Positions 51,801 through 60,080 of a DNA stretch of 64,000 nucleotides are shown here, piece after piece. Within the stretch, counting starts at the first letter, position 1; each line of letters starts with the position of its first letter. The notes under the pieces are model-generated. The model saw only the letters and a list, made by a program, of their open reading frames with translations, was not told the DNA's origin and did not search any database. This stretch comes from Symsagittifera roscoffensis (lineage: Eukaryota > Xenacoelomorpha > Acoela > Convolutidae): assembly GCF_963678635.1 (NCBI RefSeq), contig NC_087068.1:13953872-14017871 (forward strand), in the 5' to 3' direction. The translations under genes were made by a program, and so were the position numbers.

Positions 51801-54800
51801 TTTCCGACCATAGTAACCGAATAGGCCATCTAAAAAATCAGAAGAAACTTGAAATTGAAAAAAAATCCAAAACCTTTTAAACTTCGAAATCAAAAAAAAA
51901 AACTGAGCCACAATTGAAAAAAAGGTCTATAGTTTTTTAAAAAAGTTAATATTTAACTAAGTTAATTTTTTGCAATATTTTCAGCTCTGAATTTATTTTA
52001 AAATGCTTAGAAGAAAGATTTTAGAGTTGTATTTGCAGTGTTGAGAAAAAAATTTTTGCTTTTTACACTGGATATGGTGTCAATCACAGGGCGCCAATCA
52101 GTTATTCAACCAAGTTGAATTAAGCAAGTTTATTAAATTAAAATTAATACTTTATTCAAACTGTGTTTTCGCATTTAGTCACAAGAACTTGAGCTTAAGG
52201 TTCAACCTCGCCGCTTTTTTAAGAAAAACTGTTTTAATGAAAAACTATTTTTAAATTTATTTTATCATATTTTTCCTGATCGTTTGAAAGATGACGTTGG
52301 TCGGAAAGTTTTGTGATACTTGCACAAAGAGAAGGGTTAAGGGAAATCAGGAATTCGACCTCTCGCCACTCAAAAATAGATCATCTATTTAACGACACCC
52401 ATTTTCGGCGGAACAACCCAACATCTTTTCTGTAAGCGGCGTACTTGTACGTAATAATTTTGATGCGCGAGCTCGCGTTACAACAAACCGCATTTTCTGG
52501 TCATAACCTTCCAAAAAAGGTAGCAAAAAAAGATAAATTTCAATAAATTAGGGTATTTACAGTGTTTTGGGAGATCTCGGGGGATAATCAATTTGGTCGA
52601 CCCATAAAATTCAATAAAATGTCTGAAATTTTTGGAATTACCGCATCAAGAAACCCCCAGATCCGCCTCTGCTAGCCCTTGTAGAGCAATCAGTTATCCT
52701 TGTTTCCAGTTTTACGCGCGAGTGCGTAAAATTTTAATAATTACCATAATGGTGGCTCAATTTTTCTTCAGTGTCAAGTCGTTTCTCAATGTTCCGTAAG
52801 TTAAACAGTAAAATTACAACTTATCACGTTGAATACAAATGAAACGGTCACGACAAGATTGCAAAATTTGCAAGTTAGCAAGTTTTTGGATAAGGGGGCT
52901 TAACACTCAAGTTATTTTTAAATAATGTTTTTCAATAAAATTATAAGGATTGAAAGATTCAAATCTGCTATATCAATTTTAATAGAGACGTGGAAAGTGT
53001 TTTCAGAAAAATTTTTTACGACTTTTTAACGATTAATCTAATTTTTAAGTATGATTACTTTGCTTTCAGTATGACTTAAGGAAAATCGAAACAAAACTGG
53101 GAGTTGACAAAGTCCAAAAACTCACATCTTTGAAAAATTTTATCAGAAAGAATCATAGTTTTTATCAAAAAAAAGGCATTTCTTCAAATAAATTATATGA
53201 AAATCAACAATTTTTTTTGCAAAAAAGCAACTTTGATTGCACTAGGCTATTGGGAGAGTTCAAGGGGAAAGTGACGACAAATGCCTTTGGACAACGACTA
53301 CGTCTGACTCTGAATCAAATGGTTCCGACCGATGAAACAAAGGTTAGCCATAAAAGAGCATCAAATGACATATTGACGAAACCGAATGAGATAAAGTTCC
53401 GATGTAAAATCTTGTTTACCTGTTGAACCAAACACCTGTTCTGATGATAAACTGATTGCGTTTGAATGGAAACAGTTTTTATCAAGACTGGCCGATTGCT
53501 CAGAAAATGTTCAACCACATATTTATCCTACAAAATCCAAGAAACAAGAAAGAAAAACATTTTTTTATGATTTGTTTTTTGCGAGGGTCGAAGGAGGAGG
53601 GGAGGGAGAAGGAAAAATTCGAAAAAACACTTTTTTTAGAAAACTTACGAATATATAATAACGAATCATATAAGTAATACGTTTGAAGTTTGATTACTTT
53701 TAAAATATCAAAATGTGAAGTGTTTTTCTGCAAATGATATCTTTCTGAAATTGAAATAGAACTTAATGTTTTCTCAAATATAAAAAGCGTTTTTACAATG
53801 TTTCATATTATTTCGATTGAAATGGCATCAACATGATATTCAAAAAGGTGGGCATCGCAATGCATCAGAAAACACCCGATTGAATAAGTTCCTTCCCATT
53901 GCGCGGTGTGAACAAAAACATGAGGATAATGACAGAAATCACTCTAAGACTGCTCTTATCAGAATTGTTCTGACTGCCTTATAATGTCTCTTGAATTGTT
54001 TTCAATTCTGAAAAAATAACGAAAATTTCACAAAAAAAAGAAAGGGTTTAACATTTCTTGGACTTTTTTAAAAACCAACCCCGCACTCTTCATAAAGTAC
54101 AGATGATAGATTTCCATTAAAGTAATGTAAACATTGGCTCAATAATATTTTTGCTCTGATTAAACATCATGATCTTGCTCCATTTGCTCCTTTAGATTTG
54201 CTCCGCCTTTTTGCTTTTTGATATCTAAGAACTCAGTATGAGAAAAGAAAGTCGAAGTTTCCATGTTTTAAACTGTGTTTTCAATGCCAGTTTATTTTTG
54301 TGGCGATTTATAGAGCAAACTATCATACAAAAAAAATGAACTTTCGATTGCATAAATTTCCTAATTTCGAAATGTTCCCAAAAAAGTAATTTAGTTCTTC
54401 GTTACTTTTGCGATATCGTTCATAAGGATGGCAAGTTCGATTTCACAATGAAGCGCAAAGTTGTACCACTTGCCTTTGAGTTTTCATAAAAAGCACAGGA
54501 GCTTGGCGTGGTAACTTTTGCGAAGATTTGCGAAAATTAGCACCGTTTTATTAACTTTGCTAACATTAAATCAAATCAGACCGAGAGAAATGTTTTTTGA
54601 CAGATAATTGACTTCTAACCTGAAATTGCCTGAAATTTTCCTCAAAAAATTATAGAATTAGCAGGGCCACAACAGCGGATCTCCGTGATGAACATTGTTG
54701 GTTCTTTTCCTCGTGGAAGAATGGTTTCAACGTTAGAGGAATTAAGATTTTTGAGCAGTCATTTTCTGCAGTAAGGCTGAGATTTTATTTGGCTAACTGG

Positions 54801-57705
54801 TTAAGACACGCATATCTAAAAAAAAGTTATTTGATAAACTTTTCTTGAAAGAAAAAATCACAAAATTATCCGACTGGGTACTTGATTGGTCTGGAATTTT
54901 CTCTGGCTAACCAGGATCAGATATAACAAAACCTAAACTTTGTTTTTTCCCGAGAGAATAAGGAAAATCAATCTCTCTGAAATCAATTGAACACTTTTTT
55001 CACGATTTGAACAGTTATATTGCACAAAATTTGTTCTGAAGATACATAATTTGGCGCTCAATTTGTGTTAGGAGTGTTGTGCCAGCGCAAACAAAGGCCA
55101 GCGAACGGCTCAGTAGAAGTTCAAATCTAAAGAACAAACTATAGATAGATTTTTTGTCATTAAAATTTATTTGATGAAGTCCATGAGTCCTGTATTTGCA
55201 CAATTGTTGACGCTGCTAATCAATGAGTCTTCTGAGAAAAAAAAATTTCACCGACTTAATCGAAACATGCTAATGTAATTCAATCGAGCAAAAATGAGCA
55301 GTTAAAATCTGATTGCCCCAACGATCTTTCCATACGGTTGTTATGAATTTTCAAGAAAATTTTTGAAAAAATTAAGCAGAAAGAATTGATTATTTTTTTG
55401 AAAAAAAAACAGCGTTTTGTCAGACGTGCAAGAAACTTGCAGAAAAACTAAGTATGAAACATTCAAATGTTGGTCTCGTGGAAAACAATGAGAAAAAAAT
55501 TTAAAATGAAAAAAACCTCACACAGATTGTCTTCATTGGCATAACAAAAACATTTGACAAAATTGTTGTTAACAGAGTGTTTCAATCATGGACTAATCTT
55601 TCCACTGCATATGTTATTTCAGGTGAAAGACAGCAAGCTTTGTTTTTTTTTAATAAGCCATCAGATCTGAAAATTTTATGATACGGAAAGCTACAACTTT
55701 CAGTACTCTGGACCCACTTTGTTCTTTCTTTAACAAGCTATCAGATCTGAAAATTTATGATAAGAAAAGCTACAATTTTCAGTTTTCGGGGCCCATTATT
55801 TCCCTAACTTGTATAAGCAAAATTTCTGACTAGTTCAAATAATCGCGTTTAAGTTTTTTCATTGATGGCACTGCTATATCTGAAAATACTGAACCATCTT
55901 CACAGATTTTTTTGTTTCATGAATTGAATACGTTAGGTAGTTGGCTCACTGCTAATAAGCTGACGAGAAGTAGCAGTAAAACAGGTATTGTTATTTTTTG
56001 CACAAAAAGATTACAAATAGCATCGATATTTTTCACAGTGTTTTTCCTCAATGTGAGCTAAAATCACTAAAATCAAAGGAATTCATCTAAAACACCTGAT
56101 TAGCCGTTTTTGCGGAAACCTGACAAAGCGACCCGTGAAAAATTAGTTTCAAGTCAATGTCAACAAACAAGGAACTACAAAATAGCTTCAGGGTTTAAAC
56201 AGAGAAAACAGAGCAAGAGTCCTCAATTTGAAGTTACGAAAACAAAAGAATCGTTGTAAGGCTTGAAACACAGATTATGAGTATTGCTTAATTCAATGGT
56301 TGAATTAGAAGTAATGATTATTTTAAATTTTGTTAAAGTTTCATAAAACAGCTCAATCCATTTTAAAAATATCTCGGTTATTAATTAGCTCAATAATATA
56401 TTTTTCGAAAACATATTTTGGCGATACGGAATTTCTAATTCTAATGTTTCAATTGAATATTTGAACTAAAGCAAGATGTTGACATGGAGATTTTAAATTC
56501 TTTTTCTTTCCAGTGGAAAAAAAAATTTTCTCTGCTTTTTCAAATCAGTCGTTTTTTCATGCGTAATTCATTGTCTGTTTAATTCCATTGATTGCTTAAA
56601 ACTTTTTTTGTCTGTATACAATGTTTGAACAAGTCTGTTTTTTTTCTTAATATATCGTTTTGATTACCGAAAGTTACTGCTCTCTTAAGGGGATTAAAAA
56701 CAGGTCGCAAAACCTGATAGTCTCTTTCCATTTGTTTCAAATTAAGTAAATGAAAACTAATATTGTTTGTTTTTCTGGAATCAAACAGAAAATTTTTTTC
56801 TAAATTTTGTGCTTTTCTCAAAATTCGCTTTTTATTTACTTAACTTACTTCTTCTGCTTCACGGTTTCAAAATTTTTTTGTTTTGTTTTTTCTTTTACAG
56901 AAAAACTTGCTATACAATTTTTTTTGTTTGAAAATGTATAAACAGCATCATTTTTTTAATGAAACAACCATCTTTTGATAGGTTTTTATTGTCTTCGCAA
57001 GCAGTTTGAGTACAGATAGTCAAATTATGCATACTTAAGTCTGCTTTTTATGGTATTCAGAAAAAAAAGATAATTTATTTATTTGAGAAAACGATTATCA
57101 TGCAATTCTCAAGGTACGAAATGGTTTGAACTGCTCATTTCCACAAAATGAAAGTATGATTTATTCACTAATATCAGTTTAATTCTCGTTATTTAAAAGT
57201 TAACATCTTAACATCTTTGAATGTCCTCATATTTATTTTACCAAGTTTTGCTTCTGGATTTTTTATAAGAGGGTTTAGGAGGAGGGGCGGAAGCCCTCCC
57301 TTCCCTACCTTCTCATAAATTCCACCCCCTGACGAATCAAAGGGCCCCATTTTTAACATTTTTTTTAATACATCCACTTTTGACAACCGAACCTAGTATT
57401 TTTCTAAAAGCGCCGAACTTTGACTAGCAATTTTGATAAGCTCTTTTTATGAAAATAAATGACTAACATTTTTACTGTATGGAGGTCAACCCGTTTTATG
57501 GAGGTTATTAACCCACCCTGTTTGTTTTTGTTAGGTAGACACCACCCCAATGTCAGACTGTGTCAACTACAGTCACGTGAACGGGAGGTTGCTGGCACAG
57601 GGCAATGGGACTGTGACGCTGTGCATGCAGTTGCTCAAACAGAAGTATGAATCTAGAGATGTCCTCAGCTACGCCGTCGTCTCATTCCATCACATGATTG
57701 TACAT
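39605..57705 (+). CDS. Gamma-secretase-activating protein, 5' part of gene
   Basis: GSAP is described in vertebrates as a ~850-residue protein that associates with gamma-secretase and influences APP processing; its N-terminal half is beta-propeller-like. Six plus-strand exons: 39605-39842, 45387-45574, 47979-48084, 50946-51126, 51466-about 51670, and 57535-57705. Phases agree at the first four junctions. Matches to the human protein as I recall it: MFVTDPT...IADALKS with VADFD...LPWLRAQ; LDIVHMSVDGRQLQLLSLVYS with LQVFSCSVNSERTLLAASLVQ; RLKVLDG with NVKVLKAV; FIWAQWDSKHQRVFLLTL with FVWAQWDMSEQRLYYIDL; GTVTLCMQ...SYAVVSFHHM with GSLCVCYS...TYSVFYIHKG. About 315 residues are present; the C-terminal half is not in the window. 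It is insert-rich (Gly and Asn tracts). The fifth junction is unresolved. Confidence is good for family, moderate for exact structure. Confidence 0.78.
40340..40590. repeat. Degenerate TTGGTCGAACTTGG-type array, cluster 1
   Basis: About eight to ten imperfect units of 20-30 bp with cores such as GGTCTAACTTGGCCGAA, GGGTTGAACTTGCTTGAA, GGCCTAACTTTGTCAGAA, GGTTCGAACTTAGTCAAA and GGCCAAGCTTGATCTAAA. Spacing is irregular. A second cluster is at 41320-41480. Confidence 0.6.
41320..41480. repeat. TTGGTCGAACTTGG-type array, cluster 2
   Basis: Four to six units related to the cluster at 40340 (TTGATCGAACTGAA, TGGTCGAACATGGTCGAA, GGATTGAATTTTATCGAA, GGCCTTATTGGTTGGGTAG). The two clusters are separated by ~0.7 kb that also holds paired CCTACTTTAGAACTTCTTAT / TCCTACAGTTTTCTTATAAG motifs. 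Confidence 0.55.
41617..41790 (+). repeat. Dispersed repeat family B, copy 2
   Basis: Starts CTGCTCGTATCAGGGCGAA, then TCCCTGAATGCTCTGATTGC, TTTTTAAAGTATATGG and AATCAATCCTCTACAAAC. The last blocks also match the copy at 53948, which shows that the element extends at least 150 bp beyond the conserved head. Confidence 0.7.
43571..43870 (+). repeat. Dispersed repeat family A, copy 3 (partial)
   Basis: CACTGAAAATGGCGAGGAGC, GCAAAATCAGGCGTC, AATCATCAGAGTAGATCGAG, TGATGAATCATATTGAAGC and TCCTGATTCAAAC match copies 1 and 2 in order. The 3' part of the element is not present, because the 138-bp array begins about 50 bp further on. Confidence 0.65.
43917..44745 (+). repeat. 138-bp tandem repeat, six copies, with hairpin
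   Basis: The marker GAACGGAGCAAAGC starts at 44024, 44162, 44300, 44438, 44576 and 44714, exactly 138 bp apart each time. Copies differ at only a few positions. Each full unit contains TTTAGCAT, an 8-nt loop TACTTCTG and ATGCTAAA, a perfect 8-bp inverted repeat. Because 138 is divisible by three, a frame without stops runs through consecutive units, giving 84- and 114-codon open frames with a 46-residue repeat. That openness follows from the period; nothing indicates translation. Confidence 0.93.
44752..45275 (-). repeat. Dispersed repeat family A, copy 4
   Basis: Read on the minus strand it gives AAAATGGGGAAAAACTTTG, TTTTCCACGCAAAATCAGG, GGTACCACAAATAATCGTCG, TCGATTGATATATCATAT, TCTTTCTTCGAGCGAATAAG, CTTAATTTAAGCCCTGAAAA and, at the end, TGTGCTATCTGCACAGTAAC. 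It shares long blocks with the copy at 48444-48925, including the CTTAATTTAAGC segment, and ends within 120 bp of exon 2. Confidence 0.75.
45387..45574 (+). CDS. GSAP exon 2
   Basis: Begins after ctgtag with two bases that complete a GCG codon with the G left by exon 1, and ends CTC ATT GAC before gtaact in phase 0. It encodes AGSSGPAGCAGGNPGGG, a glycine-rich insert not in the vertebrate protein as I recall it, then VVVLCQLPGCLDIVHMSVDG and RQLQLLSLVYSRQIAGETVY. The latter aligns with a strand pair in the GSAP N-terminal domain. The exon is strikingly GC-rich compared with its flanks. Confidence 0.78.
45605..45840 (+). mobile_element. tRNA-derived SINE candidate
   Basis: A less AT-rich ~235-bp island in an AT-rich intron. 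It contains GGTTCGAGGCC (45661-45671), a match to the RNA polymerase III B box GGTTCGANNCC, within a possible T arm (GTGG...CCAC), preceded by CTCTCAAACCAGAGG, which can form an anticodon-type hairpin. The A box is degenerate (around AAGGCTATCCGTC). The 170-bp non-tRNA body and the lack of a clean acceptor stem argue for a SINE or tRNA pseudogene rather than a working tRNA. No second copy is in the window and no target duplication was found. Confidence 0.6.
45920..46510. repeat. gagcgg inverted-repeat array, copy 1
   Basis: Two clusters of GAGCGGTTTTTGAGCGG-type units in opposite orientations. 46318-46375 runs as CCGCTCAAAAACCGCTTAAA and 46390-46440 as GAGCGGTTTTTGAGCGGTTT, separated by ~15 bp, so the single strand can fold into a long hairpin. 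Further units at 45925-45995 and 46450-46505 flank it. The array belongs to a duplicated segment whose partner is at 47090-47610. Confidence 0.8.
46878..46932. repeat. Near-perfect palindrome 1
   Basis: Arms GTTATCATACAATTT and AAATTGTATGATAA around TCATATATGC. The centre CATATATG is itself palindromic, so the whole ~50 bp is close to a continuous palindrome. Sister of the palindrome at 47062. Confidence 0.85.
47062..47113. repeat. Near-perfect palindrome 2
   Basis: Arms ATGGTTATCATACAATTT and AAATTGTATGATAACCAT match for at least 21 bp with flanking A and T runs, around TCATATATGG. The right arm is the start of the duplicated segment that also contains gagcgg array copy 2; the same arm opens copy 1 at 46010. 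Confidence 0.88.
47090..47620. repeat. gagcgg inverted-repeat array, copy 2
   Basis: Partner of 46015-46510 at an offset of 1075-1076 bp (GTATGATAACC at 46021 and 47096; GTATGATAAGC at 46197 and 47273). It includes the same non-array stretch (GATGCAGGCAATTGTATGAT, GGATGTCAACC). The inverted arms are CCGCTCAAAAACCGCTCAAA (about 47397-47440) and GAGCGGTTTTTGAGCGGTTT (about 47467-47515), each continuing into the same AAGCAAGATTTGAGCGG motif. More units follow to 47615. Confidence 0.85.
47979..48084 (+). CDS. GSAP exon 3
   Basis: Starts CGA CTG AAG after gcaaatag in phase 0 and ends GTC AAA A before gtcagt, leaving one base. It encodes RLKVLDGNHSERRFSVNL then a serine-rich NSGNSSASSSATSSLVK. RLKVL aligns with NVKVL of the vertebrate protein, just before its VQFLYP segment. 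The serine-rich run is probably a lineage-specific loop. Confidence 0.72.
48444..48925 (-). repeat. Dispersed repeat family A, copy 5
   Basis: On the minus strand: GGTACCACAAATAATCATCG, GGGTCGAGTGATATATCATT, AGTCGTGATTCAAACG, GTGTCGAGAAAAACCGGTTT, GAGCGAATAAGGTGACCG, CTTAATTTAAGCCGCGAAAA, and GCACAATAACTGGCTATCG at the far end. It is the best-preserved partner of the copy at 44752. Confidence 0.78.
49448..49491 (-). repeat. Dispersed repeat family B, copy 3
   Basis: The minus strand reads CTGCTCGTATCAGGGTGAAG then CGCTGAATGATCCGACTGCC. The following TTTTAAGGTATATGCAGCAA also resembles the copies at 60044 and 41617, so the element extends left of 49448. Confidence 0.72.
49588..50098. repeat. 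Degenerate GCGGAATCC array
   Basis: Thirteen or fourteen occurrences of GCGGAATCC or close variants in about 510 bp. Several are the full palindrome GCGGAATCCGC (near 49737, 49907 and 49961). A tighter section at 49885-49935 repeats ACATTTGCGGAATCCGCTT at a ~23-bp period. Overlapping open frames through this region in two or three phases reflect the motif, not genes. Confidence 0.85.
50183..50224 (-). repeat. Dispersed repeat family B, copy 4
   Basis: The minus strand reads AAGTCTGCTTGTATCAGGAC, AAAGCTCTTAATGTTCTGAA, a diverged version of the family B head. It sits 0.7 kb from copy 3 in the same orientation. Confidence 0.6.
50946..51126 (+). CDS. GSAP exon 4
   Basis: Follows gtcgtttcag. Its first two bases complete an ACC codon with the A left by exon 3, and it ends AAA AAC AG before gtcctt, leaving two bases. 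It encodes HFLRRQESGGVGATMRRN then NPVFYLLVMVLGVDLHLYKV and SCEHIYNTDYAINQCRILKN. The middle part aligns with the ENHLLLISEEKYIEQFRI stretch of the vertebrate protein, and the first residues correspond to its QFLYPHIES region with an insert. Confidence 0.75.
51127..51465 (+). other. GSAP intron 4 (339 bp)
   Basis: The shortest intron, gtcctt to tttccag. It carries an imperfect repeat of AGTTGATGTTGTGACTATAG-type units of about 60 bp, roughly four copies from 51240, containing AGTCTATATTTTTAGA and similar blocks. Confidence 0.7.
51466..51687 (+). CDS. GSAP exon 5, 3' end uncertain
   Basis: After tttccag, the first G completes AGG with exon 4. It encodes YHRIPSPPNLSPVGGFIWAQ WDSKHQRVFLLTLHR, the clearest GSAP match in the window (vertebrate FVWAQWDMSEQRLYYIDL), then an Asn tract from a CAA/CAACAG microsatellite and CLFLEGREYKAVDSAEQ, then TAA at 51689. 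Three ends are possible: after GCG at 51670 (weak donor gtcgac, phase 0, joins exon 6 in frame and in register with the vertebrate protein); at 51636 before gtgtct; or at 51687 before gtaatg. The last two leave two bases and need another exon before exon 6. Confidence 0.72.
51765..52010 (-). repeat. Weak family A repeat copy
   Basis: TGCTGTGCATGAGGGGCAC, TTTCCGACCATAGTAACC and a later TTAACTAAGTTAAT block parallel the end of the 44752 copy (TTACTGTGCAGATAGCAC, CTTCCGATCATAGTC). More diverged than the other copies. Confidence 0.4.
52560..52690 (-). repeat. Dispersed repeat family C, copy 1
   Basis: On the minus strand AGAGGCGGATCTGGGGG, then GGGTCGACCAAATTGATTAT. The same order (GGGGTGGATCTAGGATTT ... 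AGGTCGACCAAATATATTAT) occurs at 62800-62900 and, more weakly, at 62645-62740. Confidence 0.6.
53246..53342 (+). CDS. Candidate GSAP exon 5b, alternative 1
   Basis: Open 97-nt stretch after gcactag and before gttagc, encoding LLGEFKGKVTTNAFGQRLRL TLNQMVPTDETK. It would join a phase-2 end of exon 5 and leave phase 0 for exon 6. GC is higher than its surroundings. I do not recognise it in GSAP, and it would add ~32 residues that the vertebrate protein lacks here. Weakly supported. Confidence 0.25.
53948..54110 (+). repeat. Dispersed repeat family B, copy 5
   Basis: GACTGCTCTTATCAGAATTG, TTCTGACTGCCTTATAATG, then AACCAACCCCGCACTC and TAAAGTACAGATGATAGATT, which match the tail of the 41617 copy. 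Diverged. Confidence 0.6.
54665..54770 (+). CDS. Candidate GSAP exon 5b, alternative 2
   Basis: 106 nt after gaattagcag and before gtaagg, open in one frame: ATTADLRDEHCWFFSSWKNG FNVRGIKIFEQSFSA. It has the same phase requirement (enters phase 2, leaves phase 0) as the candidate at 53246, so the two cannot both be used in one transcript. Its donor is better than that of the other candidate; the acceptor has a weak pyrimidine tract. No family match recognised. Confidence 0.3.
55650..55805. repeat. 80-bp direct repeat, two copies
   Basis: TCAGATCTGAAAAT starts at 55661 and 55741, exactly 80 bp apart. Both copies continue through TTTATGATA, AAAGCTACAA and TTTCAGT to a CCCA end. Several differences separate them, so they are not recent. 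Confidence 0.8.
57535..57705 (+). CDS. GSAP exon 6
   Basis: After tttttgttag, phase 0, ending GTA CAT before a consensus gtaagt. 57 codons: VDTTPMSDCVNYSHVNGRLL AQGNGTVTLCMQLLKQKYES RDVLSYAVVSFHHMIVH. The GTVTLCMQ and SYAVVSFHHM segments align with HLTLCVFTNHTGSLCVCYS and ITYSVFYIHKGH of the vertebrate protein. A 63-codon open frame in another phase over the same bases is a shadow. Nothing resembling the next GSAP exon is seen before the gap. Confidence 0.75.
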
Positions 57706-58540
57706 GTAAGTTTGTAGCATTTTTTAAGAAGTTGATGAACGTAGTAACACTCTTACATAGGTCTTGGTGATTTTTTTATTGTGTTTTTTTTTTCAGGAAA
57801 AAGCCTTAAAATGCTCTAATAACTACAGATGCGCTTTCATACGTATTTATGTTTATGAACGCTTTTATTAGGTATATGTGTACTTTTTGAGTTCAAAATA
57901 AACTCATCTGCTGACAGATAAAAAAATGCACTCTCAAAAAAAAGAATAGGGAAATGGCGAGAAAAACGTGAGCTGGCGAGAAAAGCTAAAGTGGCGAGAA
58001 AAGCTAAAGTCGATTGTATTAATCAAAAATCAAACCAGACATCTCGTATCAGATTCAAAGGTTTTGAATTCGTTTTCAAATTATTTGACATGCCCCATAC
58101 GCATTGTCAAGTATAAACAAATTTTTTTAAATTACCAATGCAATTTTAGCTAAATTAGTCGGACTCAATTTAAATCGGAATAATTAATTTTTTTTCAGTT
58201 TGGTATCTAGTTCAAGTGACATGCCAATATGGAAGAACCCATTTGACTCATCTACTAGTTCAAGATACTTTATTTCTCAAACTAGCATTTACTTAGCATG
58301 AACCTTGTGAGCCGAATATGCAATTCTACTTCCCGCAGTGACAAAAAATTGATAAAAATTGACTATACACTGAAAAATCTACAGATTAACGTAAGAAAGA
58401 AATCGATTTGATTTATCTACAACCATTTTTTGAACGATAATCGATTCTGTACTGATAGAGTCAATTTTTTCCCCAAAAAATATATGGATATTAGTTCCAA
58501 TATAATCAATTTTTCTATTGTGTAAAAAATGTAGATACTT

Positions 58541-58640
58541 TGTAGATAATCTGCATATAGTCAGTATATAATCTTTATACAATATAACTTGTTAATAAAC
58601 TGTAGATAATCTGTATATAATCTGTATAAAATCTCTATCA
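58541..58640. repeat. 11-bp minisatellite, cluster 1
   Basis: GTAGATAATCT, GCATATAGTCA, GTATATAATCT, and later GTAGATAATCT, GTATATAATCT, GTATAAAATCT: imperfect 11-bp units. A single related unit also lies at 58379-58395. Confidence 0.75.
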
Positions 58641-59149
58641 AATTGATTATAATGCCTAAGAATTATAGGGATCATAAAAATTTAAGTTTTGACCATTCAA
58701 AGTTTAAATTAATCATTTTTTCGACAAATTCAACAAAAACTTGCAATCAGGAATAATTTTCCTCAGTTTTATAGTGAGCTGAACTCACTTGAGGAAAATT
58801 GGTTACCGCAAACTACAGGTGTCAAGAGATCCCTCTAAGGTTCTGCAATCTAAGGGTTTCCGCGGTAAAAAAAGACATTTGTGCAAAACTTTTTCAAATG
58901 CCATTCAAAAGATCAACCAAATCAGCGCAATTTTGTGAGAAAAACATCTATAAAAGTTTGTTTTGAATATAACATACGGCAATTTTACTTTCTGCTACAA
59001 TTTATCTACACAATAGGAAACTTATTTTTTTTTTTCAGATCAAACATCACTACAAAAATTTCAAAAAAGCCTACATTATAATTTTATTTCAACATACTTG
59101 TTCTATCTGATTGGCGAGAATAAAGAGAAAATCAGTATTTAATCTCCAT

Positions 59150-59290
59150 TTAATATGTATATTGTCTGTATAAAATTTGTATATATATTGCATACAATCA
59201 GTATATATTCTGTAGATAATTTGTAAATAATCTGTAGATAATCTGTAGATCAGCTGTAGATAATGTGTGTATTATCTGTTTATAGTATGC
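59150..59290. repeat. 11-bp minisatellite, cluster 2
   Basis: Seven consecutive 11-bp units at 59210-59286 (GTAGATAATTT, GTAAATAATCT, GTAGATAATCT, GTAGATCAGCT, GTAGATAATGT, GTGTATTATCT, GTTTATAGTAT), preceded by looser ATTGTCTGTAT-type units. Same family as the cluster at 58541. Confidence 0.85.
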
Positions 59291-60043
59291 ATAAAATTTG
59301 ATACAGAAAAAAAACAGTTTTAGAGTGTTTTGGCAAGGATAATACAATGAAGAACTAAAGTATAAAACTTTTGCAGAAAACAATGCATTTTAATTGATTA
59401 TTAAAACTACATGTTCAAAATTTTACTGCATAAAATTACAACAGATCTGAAATCTGGATATTTTCTACGAATAAACAAACTTTATCCATTTTTTCACTGC
59501 GGGTTCCTCTGCTGCATTATTAACTTCAAAATTAACAGAGGCATATTATGAAAGACATTAACATTCTAGTGCAATGTCATTTCTACTGCCTCTAATCAAT
59601 AAATCGTTCGTATAACTTGTTATTCGACAAAAATAACAGAATATTTGTGCTAAGGGTGTTTGTTGTTTCTTCAGACAATTTTTTTTAGACCATGAAAAGG
59701 TATTGTTATCTTGAGATTAAATTTGAAAAACGTTGCATCTGTGATCACTATTCGTAAAGTTATGAGCGCTTAAAGACTGCCATTGTGGCTAATTAACGAC
59801 ACATTTCGCGCTATGAACACTGAAGCGGAGATTTAATCTGTCTTAGAAAGCGTTCCAAGTTGGTTGAAGGAAGCTTATGTGCCTTGATAGAGTGAAATCT
59901 ATCACTTTGTATTTTATATGGCACCAAAAATCTTTCACAAAAAATCTCTAATTTTAAATAAAATTTTTTTTTTCATTTTATTTTATTATATTTAATTTTT
60001 TATTGTTATTACTGCTCCATAGAAGCCAGATTTTAAAAAGCAA

Positions 60044-60080
60044 GCCGGATCATTCAGAGTTTCGCCCTGATACGAGCACG
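60044..60080 (-). repeat. Dispersed repeat family B, copy 6
   Basis: The minus strand reads GTGCTCGTATCAGGGCGAAA, CTCTGAATGATCCGGC, then TTGCTTTTTAAAATCTGG and GCAGTAATAACAATAAAA further on, in line with copy 3. Confidence 0.72.

Larger units (their letters stand above)
51688..57534 (+). other. GSAP intron 5 (about 5.8 kb)
   Basis: AT-rich, with two mutually exclusive candidate exons (53246-53342 and 54665-54770), a weak family A copy, a GGATCTGGGGG-type repeat, a family B copy and an 80-bp direct repeat. No recognisable sequence was seen in 52090-52540, 52800-53230, 54000-54650, 54780-55640 and 55800-57220; 57230-57340 is a G/C-asymmetric island (GGAGGGGCGG and CCCTCCCTTCCC). Confidence 0.55.

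Noticed and set aside
57459-57650. 63-codon open frame over GSAP exon 6 in another phase
   Set aside because: It ends in a stop inside the exon, whereas the GSAP phase continues to a consensus gtaagt and matches the family.
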